64,000 bases of DNA from Straminergon stramineum (Eukaryota > Streptophyta > Bryopsida > Hypnales > Calliergonaceae): NCBI GenBank assembly GCA_963920665.1, contig OY987271.1:6885350-6949349 (forward strand), given 5' to 3'. The notes below the pieces were generated by a model that saw only the letters and a list, made by a program, of their open reading frames with translations, was not told where the DNA came from and did not search any database. Below are positions 49,461-59,293 of the stretch, piece after piece; positions within the stretch are counted from its first letter, which is position 1, and every line of letters starts with the position of its first letter. The position numbers and the translations under genes were made by a program.

Positions 49461-49769
49461 GATCAAATTAATCATAGTCAATTTAGCATTATAGAACTCA
49501 TAGTACACTAGATAGACCCCCCTAAGTGTAATAGACAATCAACCATGTTCAATGACTACTTAAACCTTCATCTTCCTATAGCATGTATCATTCATTATTA
49601 TTAATAATATATATACTTTCTTTCACCTTCATCACTAGGTGACTAGTTCTAACATGGTATCAAAGCATGTGGAAATGTAAATTAATGAGAATGTGTTTTC
49701 CTTAGACTCCAAGAATAGAATGCTGAAGTGAAAACATTACAAAGAAATGCAGTCCAAGATGATAAGTTT

Positions 49770-51024
49770 TTGATAGAGAATTGTCCTATATGACAATAAC
49801 CATTTTATTCCTACCTCATCTTGTCAATTTGTGAGAATTTGTCAATTTTTTGTCAAGTTGTTGTCAAATTTGTAGTTGATGTTTGGCTCTCTTCTTCTTA
49901 TTTTCAAGGTAGCAACTATTCATGGATGACATATAGACTCACTAGTGATTGTTAAGATAGATGATTTACCAAAAACCCAAAAATTCCTTTAGCTTTCATA
50001 TACATTTACCTTTTGATCATTTGCAATAGATATCTTAGCTTGAGTTATGTGTAGGAGTAAAGTTCTTTGTATGTATATGGGGTGGTAGGAGGTAGACCAA
50101 CCCATGTGGAATATGTAATTTAAAAGTTACAAGAGTTCAACCGCTCATAGTTAAGTTTGAAATAGGAATTGTGTTAAAACTAAAATTTCAAACCTCATTT
50201 AAACATAGTAGAATATCTTTTCAAAAAAAAACTTTGAACTAAAAAAAGTTGGGAAATCAATTCAAGTTTCATGTTCAAAAATCCGTTTGATATTTTGATC
50301 CTCCAATCAAAAGTTATGGACAAATTTTAGAGAGGCGATAGAAGGGAATTTTTTTTTACCTTTTCAAACATCCTTTCTAAAATTTGTCTATAACTTTTGA
50401 TTGGAGGATCAAAATATCAAACGGATTTTTGAACACGAAACTTGAATTGATTTCCCAACTTTTTTTAGCTTAAAGTTTTTTTGATAAGTTATTCTACTAT
50501 GCTTAAATAAGGTTTGAAATTGTAGTTTTAACACAATTCCTATTTCAAACTTAACTATGAGCGGTTGAGCTCTTGTAACTTCTAAATTACATATTCCAAA
50601 TGAGTTGATCTACCTCCTACCACTCCATGTGCATATGAAGAGCTTCTCTTCTCTTCTCAAATTCACAAACATAAGTGGTTTATGAAGTGTTGTGAAGCAA
50701 CGACAATTGGCTATGTTATATATACACTTTTGATTAATATATGAAGATTTAAATTTCAAGCAATTTCAAATTTGATATTTTGTCTTTTGCAGAAAATGGA
50801 GACACTTGTAACCATTAATTAGGCCATCATGCCAGCATGACAATGGGACAATTAACAAAAGAAGGTATTAGGGAATAGAAGTTGACAAAAATTCTAGCAA
50901 AGTGACAAAATAGTTGACCGAATTTTGCCAAATTATTGGCCAAATCTATAAGGTCTCATTGACAAAGGAATTAACAATCTTTTGTCAATTCTTTGTCAAA
51001 TAGGATACAATTTCCCTTGTAGTG
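49770..51024. mobile_element. Probable CACTA-type element containing a foldback
   Basis: The right end, CTTGTAGTG at 51016-51024, is a CACTA terminus (complement CACTACAAGGGAAATTG). The left side near 49775 has GAGAATTGTCCTATATGACAA, similar to the inner right end (GAAATTGTATCCTATTTGACAA in complement), but the outermost bases are lost. TTGTCAA-type motifs recur just inside both ends, like CACTA subterminal repeats. The central part is a separate long inverted repeat (about 50060-50652). Confidence 0.5.
50060..50652. repeat. Long inverted repeat (foldback), arms of ~270 bp
   Basis: The left arm (about 50060-50335) and right arm (about 50378-50652) are inverted copies with few differences. 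For example GGTGGTAGGAGGTAGA faces TCTACCTCCTACCACT, and AAATCCGTTTGATATTTTGA faces TCAAAATATCAAACGGATTT. A loop of about 40 bases separates them. A transcript through it would form a long double-stranded RNA. No termini of a known class were identified. Confidence 0.85.
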
Positions 51025-51241
51025 ATGTACACTTTGTGGGTGTAAATCATGTTTTGAGTTATATTTGTGGTACTATGTATCAGACTTACATATCAAGGGG
51101 CTATTTTCTAAAAATCTTCTTATCACATCTTGGAGGGATGGAATGACGCCAATTAGGTTGATGATCTTGATAGTTGCCATTCCACCTATGGCTATGTATT
51201 TTAGCTTGATTTATTGTGCTTACTTTCTTAGCAAATCTGTA
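51025..51241 (+). pseudogene. Copia RNase H remnant, left piece
   Basis: Frames here follow the copia polyprotein RNase H region: VNHVLSYICGTMYQTY, then GWNDAN and VDDLDSCHSTYGYVF, corresponding to the D-x-D-W ... D-D-R-K-S-T-S-G-Y-x-F signature, with stops and shifts. The region is cut on its left by the CACTA terminus at 51024 and on its right by the CACTA element at 51242. It continues at 52472. Confidence 0.65.
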
Positions 51242-52468
51242 CACTATAAGAAACCCGAGTTTTTTTGGACGTCATAGAAAATATGAAAGGACGTTCAATT
51301 TGACATGGAAGAAATCAATGTTGATGTCACCTAAAATTTGTTATAATGGACAGGCCAAAAACGAGGTAAAATCTAGAAAGACATACCTGATTTAAGCTTG
51401 TTTTTTTCTAAAATCACAATAAACATGGTCTTCCAAGATCCCTACAATGTGGTATGTGGACACCATGTAAGCACCACATTGGCGAAGAGAGCCACACGGG
51501 ATTTTTTTCATCCAGTCCGTCTATGATATGACACTTTGACATGGCATGCCTAGACAACACACATTTATGTCATTTGAAAATTTTAATTTTAATTTTTCAG
51601 ACGTCAAATTAGATGTTTAGATTTTTTTGAGACATCAATTTGTGCATATTGTACCTACCAGGCAAGATCAATAAAAGATAATGATTAAAAATAGAATAAA
51701 AATAAAATGAACAAGCAAAATTTCTTAAATTCAACAAAAATTGAAGAAAACTTACCATCCACCATCAAGAGAAGTTTTGATGGCAAAATGAAGGAAAAAC
51801 ATTAGTGAAATTGAAGATAATAGAGGTCATATTTATATTCATTGTCTGTCCATGATGTGACAAAAGATATGGGATAACTAAAATACTGGAACTTGACCAC
51901 TGTACATCTCGACACTATTTCAAACATCTAAATGTTGTTATAAACATATGTATGTTATTTAAGACATCTGGATGTCGTTTCAAACATTTTATGTTGAATA
52001 CAATTCTTGTTTTACATATCCCATATTGTTTGTTTCACTTCTGACCACCCGCATGTAAAAAGACCATCTCTTTTTCATCCATGGTGCACATCCATCCATT
52101 TCCTTTTTCTAACAGGGCATACCATATGACTACCCTTCCCCTAAATTTCTCACATATGGCCAACTTTTTATCATAGACTATAGTAATTTTTACTAACTTA
52201 TTCATAGTCAAAATGGGGCTATTTGCTAACATGGCAATCTTTATTTTTTTGGCGTTTCAAAAAACATTAGCATGTCTTCAATCATGTCAAATAAAACATC
52301 AACATCAATCATAACATCAACTTAGTTTTACAGTAATGTGCCAATGTTCTCCCCAACATCTACAAAAATCTACCTTCTTCGGCCAATTGCCTTTTGACAT
52401 TGTCATGTTTTGTAGGACATTGTGTACTAGGGGTCAAACACAGCCAAAAATGTGGATTTCTTATAGTG
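51242..52468. mobile_element. CACTA-type element (1227 bp), duplication GTA
   Basis: Left end CACTATAAGAAACCCGAG; right end is the complement of CACTATAAGAAATCCACA. GTA lies on both sides (51239-51241; 52469-52471). The interior has short repeated motifs around AAGACATC and ACATCAA near the ends but no transposase frame, so it is non-autonomous. It is inserted into the RNase H region of the copia element. Confidence 0.88.
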
Positions 52469-52471
52469 GTA

Positions 52472-52840
52472 AGCAACCTATTGTTGCTTTACCATCAATA
52501 GAAGTAGAATATTCTATTGTTACCACTACCATAAAAAAGCTAATGTGGCTACAAACTCTCATTCATGAATTTGGCTATTTACTTCAACTTCTTAGTCTTC
52601 TATATTGTGATAATTAATTTCATATAGCATTAACTAAGAATTCTAAGTTTCATGATCACTCCAAACATATTGATATATAGTATTTTTTCCTACAAGAGAA
52701 AGCCACTGGTACTTGAACTGAAGTTTATCCCCACTTCCGAAATGTAGACCAATATACTTATGAAGGCTTTATCCAAACTAAAGCATCAAACTTGTCTTAT
52801 AGGACTTAACCCTAAGGAATCCACTACAACTTCATCACAT
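52472..52840 (+). pseudogene. Copia RNase H remnant, right piece
   Basis: Reads KQPIVALPSIEVEYS, then a WLQTLIHEFG and LLYCDN stretch, a stop, ALTKNSKFHDHSKHIDI, another stop, and FFLQEK. These correspond in order to the conserved C-terminal RNase H segments of Ty1/copia (the S-K-K-Q-P-x-V-A-L-S-S-T-E-A-E-Y and H-x-R-x-K-H-I-D-I motifs). Internal stops show it is dead. The piece follows directly on 51025-51241 once the CACTA element is removed. Confidence 0.85.
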
Positions 52841-53168
52841 CAATATAGAGGAAGTTCTATTATGTTCTACATGAACATGTTAAAGTCACAAACCTGTAAC
52901 ACTTGATTTGAGCATGATGTACTATAACAACCCTATGTAGTTAAAGGGAGTGTATAAGATCAAATTAATCATAATCATCTTATCATTGTAGAACTCATAG
53001 AATATTGGATACACACCCCAAGTACAATAGACAATCACACTTATTTAGTGACTACTTTAACCTTTTTCATCTTGTAACGTACATCATTCATCACATTTTA
53101 TTATTATTAATAATAATATTTATACTATCTTTCATTTGCATCACAAGGTCATTAGTTCTTACAAGTAG

Positions 53169-54116
53169 TACACATCAAATGCAAGACAAAACATGCATTA
53201 CAAGTTATTGATTTGCATGGGAACACCCAGATATCAACATAGGTCAACAAAAAATGCAACCATTGAATTGTCACGACATTTACAACAATAAGATAAATAA
53301 GGAAAATAATCTACACCAAATGAAATGTGAGGAACTTTAAATTGAGGCAACATTGTCAATAAGTAAAAACACAGTCCCAAAATCTATTAGCTTCCAGGAT
53401 AGCTCAAGATCAACACACTAGTAGAAAACTGTGTTGCAGTCAACAAAATTCAGCTGAAGCTTTTTTGTGTTTTTTGCCAAAAAACAAAGAATTTGTGTTG
53501 GTTGCAACGCAATTTTTAGCTAGAGACATGATCAATAAAATATTAGAAGTTGGAGAATGAAAATCATCTTCCACAATGATGAGTGAATTGCAAACTACAA
53601 CTATGTAGACAACAATGGCACACAATAAAAATTAAAAAAAAAGGTTTAAATGAATTCATTGTAAAATCCTCCAAATTGCTAAAATTCAATTGTGCTCCAC
53701 TTTGGTAGCGGCAAAGCAATTCTTAAATCCTAAATTCAATGAAGACACCACTAGTGATTTTGAGATGAATTTGGAAGGAGAGATTTTTTCTATTACAACT
53801 GATATAAAGAAGAATTGGTGTGGATGGAATCCGTTTACTTCAAGTTGAGCAATGGAAGAAGCAAAGAGTAAGAAGTCGGTGCTAGGGATGAAGTTCTCTC
53901 TTGAGCAAATGCATGTTAGGGGGTACCATTTCTTAGATAAAGATTCCACAAAACTAGTAACTTTGAGCACATTGTGCATTTTGTCAAAAAGAAATAGTTT
54001 TCAATCCAATTTAAAAAATATATAAGATTAGCACAATGAAAAATGAAATGTACAGAAATCAATTGTATATTAACCATGGAATCAAATTTTAGTTCGTTTG
54101 AATCAATTCATTGTAA
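53169..54116. other. Intergenic, with an isolated CACTA-like end
   Basis: CACTAGTAGAAAACTGTG near 53417 looks like a CACTA terminus, but no partner end was found within a few kilobases. Minus-strand frames at 53440-53625 and 53686-53979 have no domain signs. Confidence 0.35.
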
Positions 54117-54935
54117 CCCTTAAATGCCCAAGGCACCAAATTTTGGTGCCAACACTACTTTGGATTCAAATAAAACCTAACCAAATTACTATTTTTAATA
54201 ATTTCTATTCTTGAAAAATTCTTTTCAATGCTAGTTTTTGCATCAAAAATACAATTTTAAAAATGAATAATTATTATTTTTCTAATCGAGATTTTGTGCA
54301 AGGGGGTGTCCATTGCAAATGTTGATTTTCTAGTATTCAGGGCTCCTAGAAATGAGCCTCAAATCTATTAGAACTTGGAGAAAATATCATATTTGAAATT
54401 CATTTAAAAGAATTTTAGAGTAGATTTTGAGAGGCCATAAATTGATTGGGGTTATGCATGTTAGGCCCTTTAACATTGTATTTTTTTGGTTACCAATTTT
54501 ATAATTTTAAAATGTGAAAAGAAGATTGAAAAACTTCAAATCACTTTCATACACTAGAAGAAACCCATGTTTTTTTGATGCATTGTTTGTGACGTCCACT
54601 TGTTTTTATGTCAACAATGACATGAGACATAACATCAAGACATTAGTTGTAACATCAAACTTAACATAAAAACAAGTGAACATCACAAAAAATGAGTAAA
54701 TAAAACATGGATTTCTTCTAGTGATAGTTTTACACCCTCATAATTAAACATATAATCTTTCATTCCATAAGTGATATTGTTGAGTTTTCTCTTTGCATGT
54801 GATCTCTAACTTGTCTAGTTTAAATTTGTATAGTTACAATTCAAAATAAATTGATAAAATTGATCAAAATGTTGGATTTTTGTTCAATTTATAGCAAATT
54901 CCAGGAAGCTCAAAAAGGCCTTGGGCATTTAGGGG
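54117..54935 (+). mobile_element. TTAA-class element, family B copy 1 (with nested MITE)
   Basis: Left end CCCTTAAATGCCCAAGGC after TGTAA, a decayed TTAA. Right end is the complement of CCCCTAAATGCCCAAGGC before TTAA (54936-54939). The termini agree over about 18 bases, the longest terminal repeat of this class in the window. A 172 bp CACTA MITE interrupts it at 54552. Family B copy 2 at 34283 is the uninterrupted relative. Confidence 0.8.
54552..54723. mobile_element. CACTA-type MITE (172 bp), duplication ATA
   Basis: Left end CACTAGAAGAAACCCATG; right end is the complement of CACTAGAAGAAATCCATG. ATA flanks both sides (54549-54551; 54724-54726). Inside, ACATCAAGACATTAG and TAACATCAAAC motifs repeat. 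The related family B copy at 34283 lacks this segment, which supports a later insertion. Confidence 0.9.
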
Positions 54936-55142
54936 TTAAGCATCATGAACAAAAAAAAATTGCTTGATCTTCTAATACCTTTGCTTCCTTGGCATTGGCA
55001 TCCAATAATTTTGTAGTGACTTGTATTTGTGTTCTTGTGAAACACCTATGTTGTTTAGCAAGCCTCTACTCTTCTTTAACAACCTTCATTATGTGTCTCT
55101 TGAGCTTGCTATGCTTGGGCCAATGGAAAGAAGAACACAAAC

Positions 55143-56199
55143 GGGTGGTTGCAAGAAACACCTGCTAGTTTCGTTGCGTTTTGTTTTTAGAGTGCTGTAA
55201 CTTTTGAATTATGAATCCGATTCCAAAACCAAAAAAAACATTTCTAGATATCTTTCTTTTTCTTGTATTCCTTTATTTTTTAAAATTTTTTTAAATCATT
55301 TTATATTTAAAAGTCAATTTTGTTATTTGTCACACTTTGACGTTTAGGGTTTTTTTTATATTATTGAGTGGTTTAAATTAGTGATTTTCATCTGAAATTT
55401 CTATGGCATATTAGTTTAGTAGGCATACATGTGCCTACCAAATGGAATCTAAAAATTCATTATTTTATATCCTCCACGTTTGTGCAAATAGGCCTCTCTT
55501 GCGCGCACAATTCTAAACAATAGAGATAGATTTGAACTCATTTTTTTGCTCAAATCTCATCATCAAAAAGTCCTCCCAAATTCCCAATTTTTAGTTTTAT
55601 TGAAAATTGTTTTTCATATTTTCTACAAATTAAAACATCAAAGTATGTATTTTCTTTGCTAGAATTCTATGTCCCAAAATATGTCATGGAAAATACATAC
55701 TTTGATGTTTTAATTTGTAGAAAATATGAAAAACAATTTTCAATAAAACTAAAAATTGGGAATTTGGGAGGACTTTTTGATGATGAGATTTGAGCAAAAA
55801 AATGAGTTCAAATCTATCTCTATTGTTTAGAATTGTGCACGCAAGAGAGGCCTATTTGCACAAACGTGGAGGATATAAAATAATGAATTTTTAGATTCCA
55901 TTTGGTAGGCATATGTATGCCTACTAAACTAATATACCATAGAAATTTAAGCTATAAATCACTAATTTAAGCTACTCAATAGTATAAAAAAACCCTCAAC
56001 GTCAAAGTGTGACAAATTAACAAAATTGACTTTTAAATATAAAATAATTTTTCAAAATTTAAAAAAAAATAAGGAATACAATAACAAGAAAGATATCTAG
56101 AAATGTTTTTTTTGTTTTTGGAATTGGATTCATAATTCAAAATTTATAGCGCTCCCAAAAAAACGCAACGAAACTAGTAGGTGTTTCTTGCAATCACCC
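55143..56199. mobile_element. Giant foldback element (1057 bp), arms ~510 bp, duplication AAAC
   Basis: The left arm (55143-about 55655) and right arm (about 55690-56199) are inverted copies almost throughout. The ends are GGGTGGTTGCAAGAAACACC on the left and the complement of GGGTGATTGCAAGAAACACC on the right. AAAC lies directly outside both ends (55139-55142; 56200-56203), a possible 4 bp target duplication. The loop is some 35 bases. There is no coding capacity. It resembles foldback or MITE-type elements; the superfamily is unknown. Confidence 0.9.
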
Positions 56200-56203
56200 A
56201 AAC

Positions 56204-56811
56204 TTCTTCATCCACAATAGCCTCTCCACTAGTCCACTACCACCTTCTACTCTAGGGTCTCTTATAACACAAGATGCCAATTGATTCACTTTTTGGGAGG
56301 TGATGCCCTTGACAATGCTTGACATTAACCTTCTTCCCAAGTGTCTCCATCCACCTTGAACAATCTGTCAAAATCAACAAACAATGGACGAAGAAAAATA
56401 TAATGTTGCTTGAGGTCCTTCACTAATTATGTAGAAGTCCAAAACTTTTTACCATACATCATCTAATTAAAGAGATACTTGATTCTCTACAATCAAATAC
56501 AAGTATGTGGACAACTATAAATTTTGGAATGTTTTGCATAATTGTGCCTTACTTTGTTTCTACAGTCCTACCATAGCTTAACACTTTTCAAGGCCAATTG
56601 CCCAATTGCAATTGAATTGTCTATAATTTCACTTCCAAGTGTGTTTATCTATGTTCCATTTTCTAAATTGGATCCTACAAGATGTGAAGCATGCTCTAGT
56701 AAACTTGTTGCTCCTTGTTACTAAAAAACAAATATTGTTCCTTTCTTGATACTTACTACTTGCTTATGAGATTGTAAATGATGTAGCACCCTTTGCAACC
56801 CTACATCTTGT
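56204..56811. other. Intergenic, nothing recognised
   Basis: AT-rich spacer between the giant foldback and the composite TTAA element. The short plus-strand frame at 56542-56724 has no supporting features. Confidence 0.4.
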
Positions 56812-56815
56812 TTAA

Positions 56816-58195
56816 CCCCTAGACCCCAAAGTCCCAAAAGTTCTTGGAGCTTCAAGGAGGTGCCTATGAGTTCAATTTTTGGCAAAATTTTTTGAATTTG
56901 TTTTCAAGATAAGAAAATTGATTAGCTTTCTAGGAATATCATTTTTATTTCAATCAGTACTTGGGAGAAAAATTTATGATACAACAAACCCAAAATGGGC
57001 AAAAATAGGCAACAAAAAAAATACAAGAACTTGAAATAATTTTTTTAAAATTTTTTTCTTGTATATTATATTTTTGTCTATTTGGAAAGATTTGATTCAT
57101 TCCATTTCAAGAAGTGATTTGAAAGTTATGAAGCCTCTTGTTTTGCACACAATCTTAGCAATTCTTGAGGAAATAGTGAATTGGATTCATTTGTAAACTC
57201 AATTTTAACAATTTTTCAAAATCAAAAGTTGCACATGCTTTATTTTGCTTTCATGAACAATCTCACTCTTGTGATTAAGTCCTAAAGTTCCTTGACTATG
57301 TTATTACCAAAACCCCTCAAAAACTACCATTTCTAATACAAGTACCAAATTTTTGAAAAACATTATTTTTGGACACATATAACAGTAAGATCTTGTAGTA
57401 CACTAGATTGAGAAGATGTGGTAAAAAATTCAGAGAATTCCACTATATAGATTGCAAGATATTAGCATTTGAAGTGACAAAAAGCCTATTGGGGGCCTTG
57501 TGAAAAAATGGGAAGCTACACTTCACAAGCTCACATTTGTATGAAAAAAATGTCCAAAATGGTGGTGCTTCTTTAGATTCTTTCTTCAATGCAAGTTGGC
57601 TATATGCTTGAAAATTTTCAGATCATTTGGAATTGTGCAACATATAGGAAAAAAATAGTAAGTAGAAAGATGTAGAGAATGATTCAAAATACTAAATTTA
57701 TTAATGGAATTGAAAAATGCCAATCCCAATGGTTGTAATGTTGTAATAAACAATCTACATCTAATGTTTTTCTTTTTTTCAAAAAATGTTGAAAAATTGA
57801 GTTAAATAAAGGACTTCAAAGTTTATTTTAGAGTAGAAAATCCATACTTGCCTGCAAACTAAAACATCTCATAACTTTTGACTCATTGATCAAAATGGAA
57901 TGATTGAAAGCTTTCTATGTATATATAAATCTAGAAAACCAGTATCCAATTTTTATTTTTGAAAAAAATTATTTTTTCAGATCTGCCCAGACTGCCCAAG
58001 TTGAGAAACAAACTACATATTAGGCCATAACTTTTGACTCATATTTTCAAATGCCCTGAAATTTAGTACACATGAAAGATATTCCTTGTCCACACTTTCT
58101 ATTAAAGTTTGGGCCAAAAACATAAAAATCTCTAGTCACATGTACCTACCCAAAATTTCTATGTTGCCATAAAACACACCTTGATCCTCTAGGGG
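56816..58195. mobile_element. Composite TTAA-flanked element (1380 bp)
   Basis: Left end CCCCTAGACCCCAAAGTCCC after TTAA (56812-56815). Right end is the complement of CCCCTAGAGGATCAAGG before TTAA (58196-58199). From the left end to about 57295 the sequence parallels the left half of family A in direct orientation (GGAAAGATTTGATTCATTCC type stretch). From about 57300 to the right end it parallels family A inverted (CATTTTTGGACACATATAAC..., GGACTTCAAAGTTTATTTTAGAGTAG). It therefore looks like two family members joined head to head. Confidence 0.7.
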
Positions 58196-58199
58196 TTAA

Positions 58200-58894
58200 T
58201 GTGTTTCAATTCCATCTTAGAGCTATCAACAATTTAATTTTTCCTCCTATCTCATCCCTTCTTCAACCTAACATTTTTTTAAAGTATGAAAATCATGTCT
58301 CTTTGTTTTTGTTTATTTTTTAAACTCAAGAATCTTCAAATCCATTCTTCCATATACAAAAAATTTAATTCACAATTTGTACTACAACATTATGAAAGTT
58401 AAAAGGGTTCAAAGCCTTATAATCTATTTAGACTAGGAGCTAAAAATCTCGTTTTCTTTACTTTACTCCGATATTATTTGATTGATAAGGTCAAAGATTC
58501 TACAATTTCTTCCAAACATTCTCATACTATTCTAGTGCAAGATCCTACGGTTGGATATGTAAAAAAAAAAATGTTTAAATTTTTTGACATTTGCATTGAA
58601 AATGGCATTTTTGAGTTGTTTTTGGCAAAAAAATGGCCTTCCGAACTTCATGGGTTACAACAATTTTGTTTCATTGTAGGGACCCTTTTTTGCAAGGATG
58701 CAAAACGGACCCCACAACATTGGTGACCAATGTTACACATGGCGCCAACCAATGGACAGATTTGTGTTTTCCAAGAACCCCACTTTGAAAATTCACCAGC
58801 AAAAATCTCTGTGTCCACCTGCATGTTTTTAAATCTCACGTTGGGCTCTCTGTTAAACATTTACCCTTAACATATATTCCAAAAATTATGAAAA
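58200..58894. other. Intergenic, with an inverted match to 36300-36350
   Basis: GTTTCAATTCCATCTTAGAGCTATC at 58203 is the inverted counterpart of the repeat near 36320. The remainder (58300-58890) has no gene I recognise. It separates the TTAA elements from the CHUP1 copy B 3' block. Confidence 0.35.
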
Positions 58895-59293
58895 AAACAC
58901 TTGTGCATGATATTTAACCGCGGTGCATACATCGAGACAGAAGAAATGGCATTGCAAATCCAGCAAAAGGAAATTCATAGATCTATCAGAAGTACAGTAT
59001 GTGGCAAAAAATTGTTAGCTAAAGGATGTTCACAGTAGAATAAACCAAACTGAAGCAGCGTCTCTACATGTGCCACACCCCAACACTCCAAGAAGACTGT
59101 AACCAAAAGCACTAAATTATGATACAAGTTACCACCCCTCAGCTGAGCGCTTGTGCCAAATTAGGGATTAAAGTTACAAGCACAGGGGTGAATCACAATA
59201 TAATAAAACTACAAGATATTTCATGAAGACAAGATTAAGAGTAGATATAAAAGCAATCCATTCTCTATTGAAACAGAACTTCTGGCAGTCCAC
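58895..59293 (-). other. 3' UTR / downstream block of CHUP1 copy B
   Basis: Counterpart of 24440-24905. Shared stretches include AAATCCAGCAAAAGGAAATTCATA, CACCCCTCAGCTGAG and ACAAGCACAGGGGTGAATCACAATATAATAAAA-type sequence. Similarity begins abruptly near 58895, which may mark the edge of the duplicated segment. Confidence 0.6.

Larger units (their letters stand above)
49231..53163 (+). mobile_element. Ty1/copia LTR retrotransposon, decayed and nested
   Basis: The 5' LTR runs from about 49231 to 49654 (interrupted by a 222 bp MITE). It ends CTAACA and is followed by TGGTATCAAAGC (49655-49666), the initiator-Met tRNA primer-binding site typical of copia elements. The 3' LTR is 52951-53163, starting TGTATAAGATC after a purine-rich TTAAAGGGAG and ending TTCTTACA. 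The LTRs match along their length (GATCAAATTAATCAT, ATAGACAATCA, CATCATTCAT). AGTAG occurs on both sides (49226-49230; 53164-53168), a plausible target duplication. Only RNase H remnants remain as coding sequence. gag, protease, integrase and most of reverse transcriptase are missing or unreadable. Confidence 0.85.

Noticed and set aside
53417..53434. Isolated CACTA terminus CACTAGTAGAAAACTGTG
   Set aside because: No matching inverted end or 3 bp duplication was found, so no element is called.
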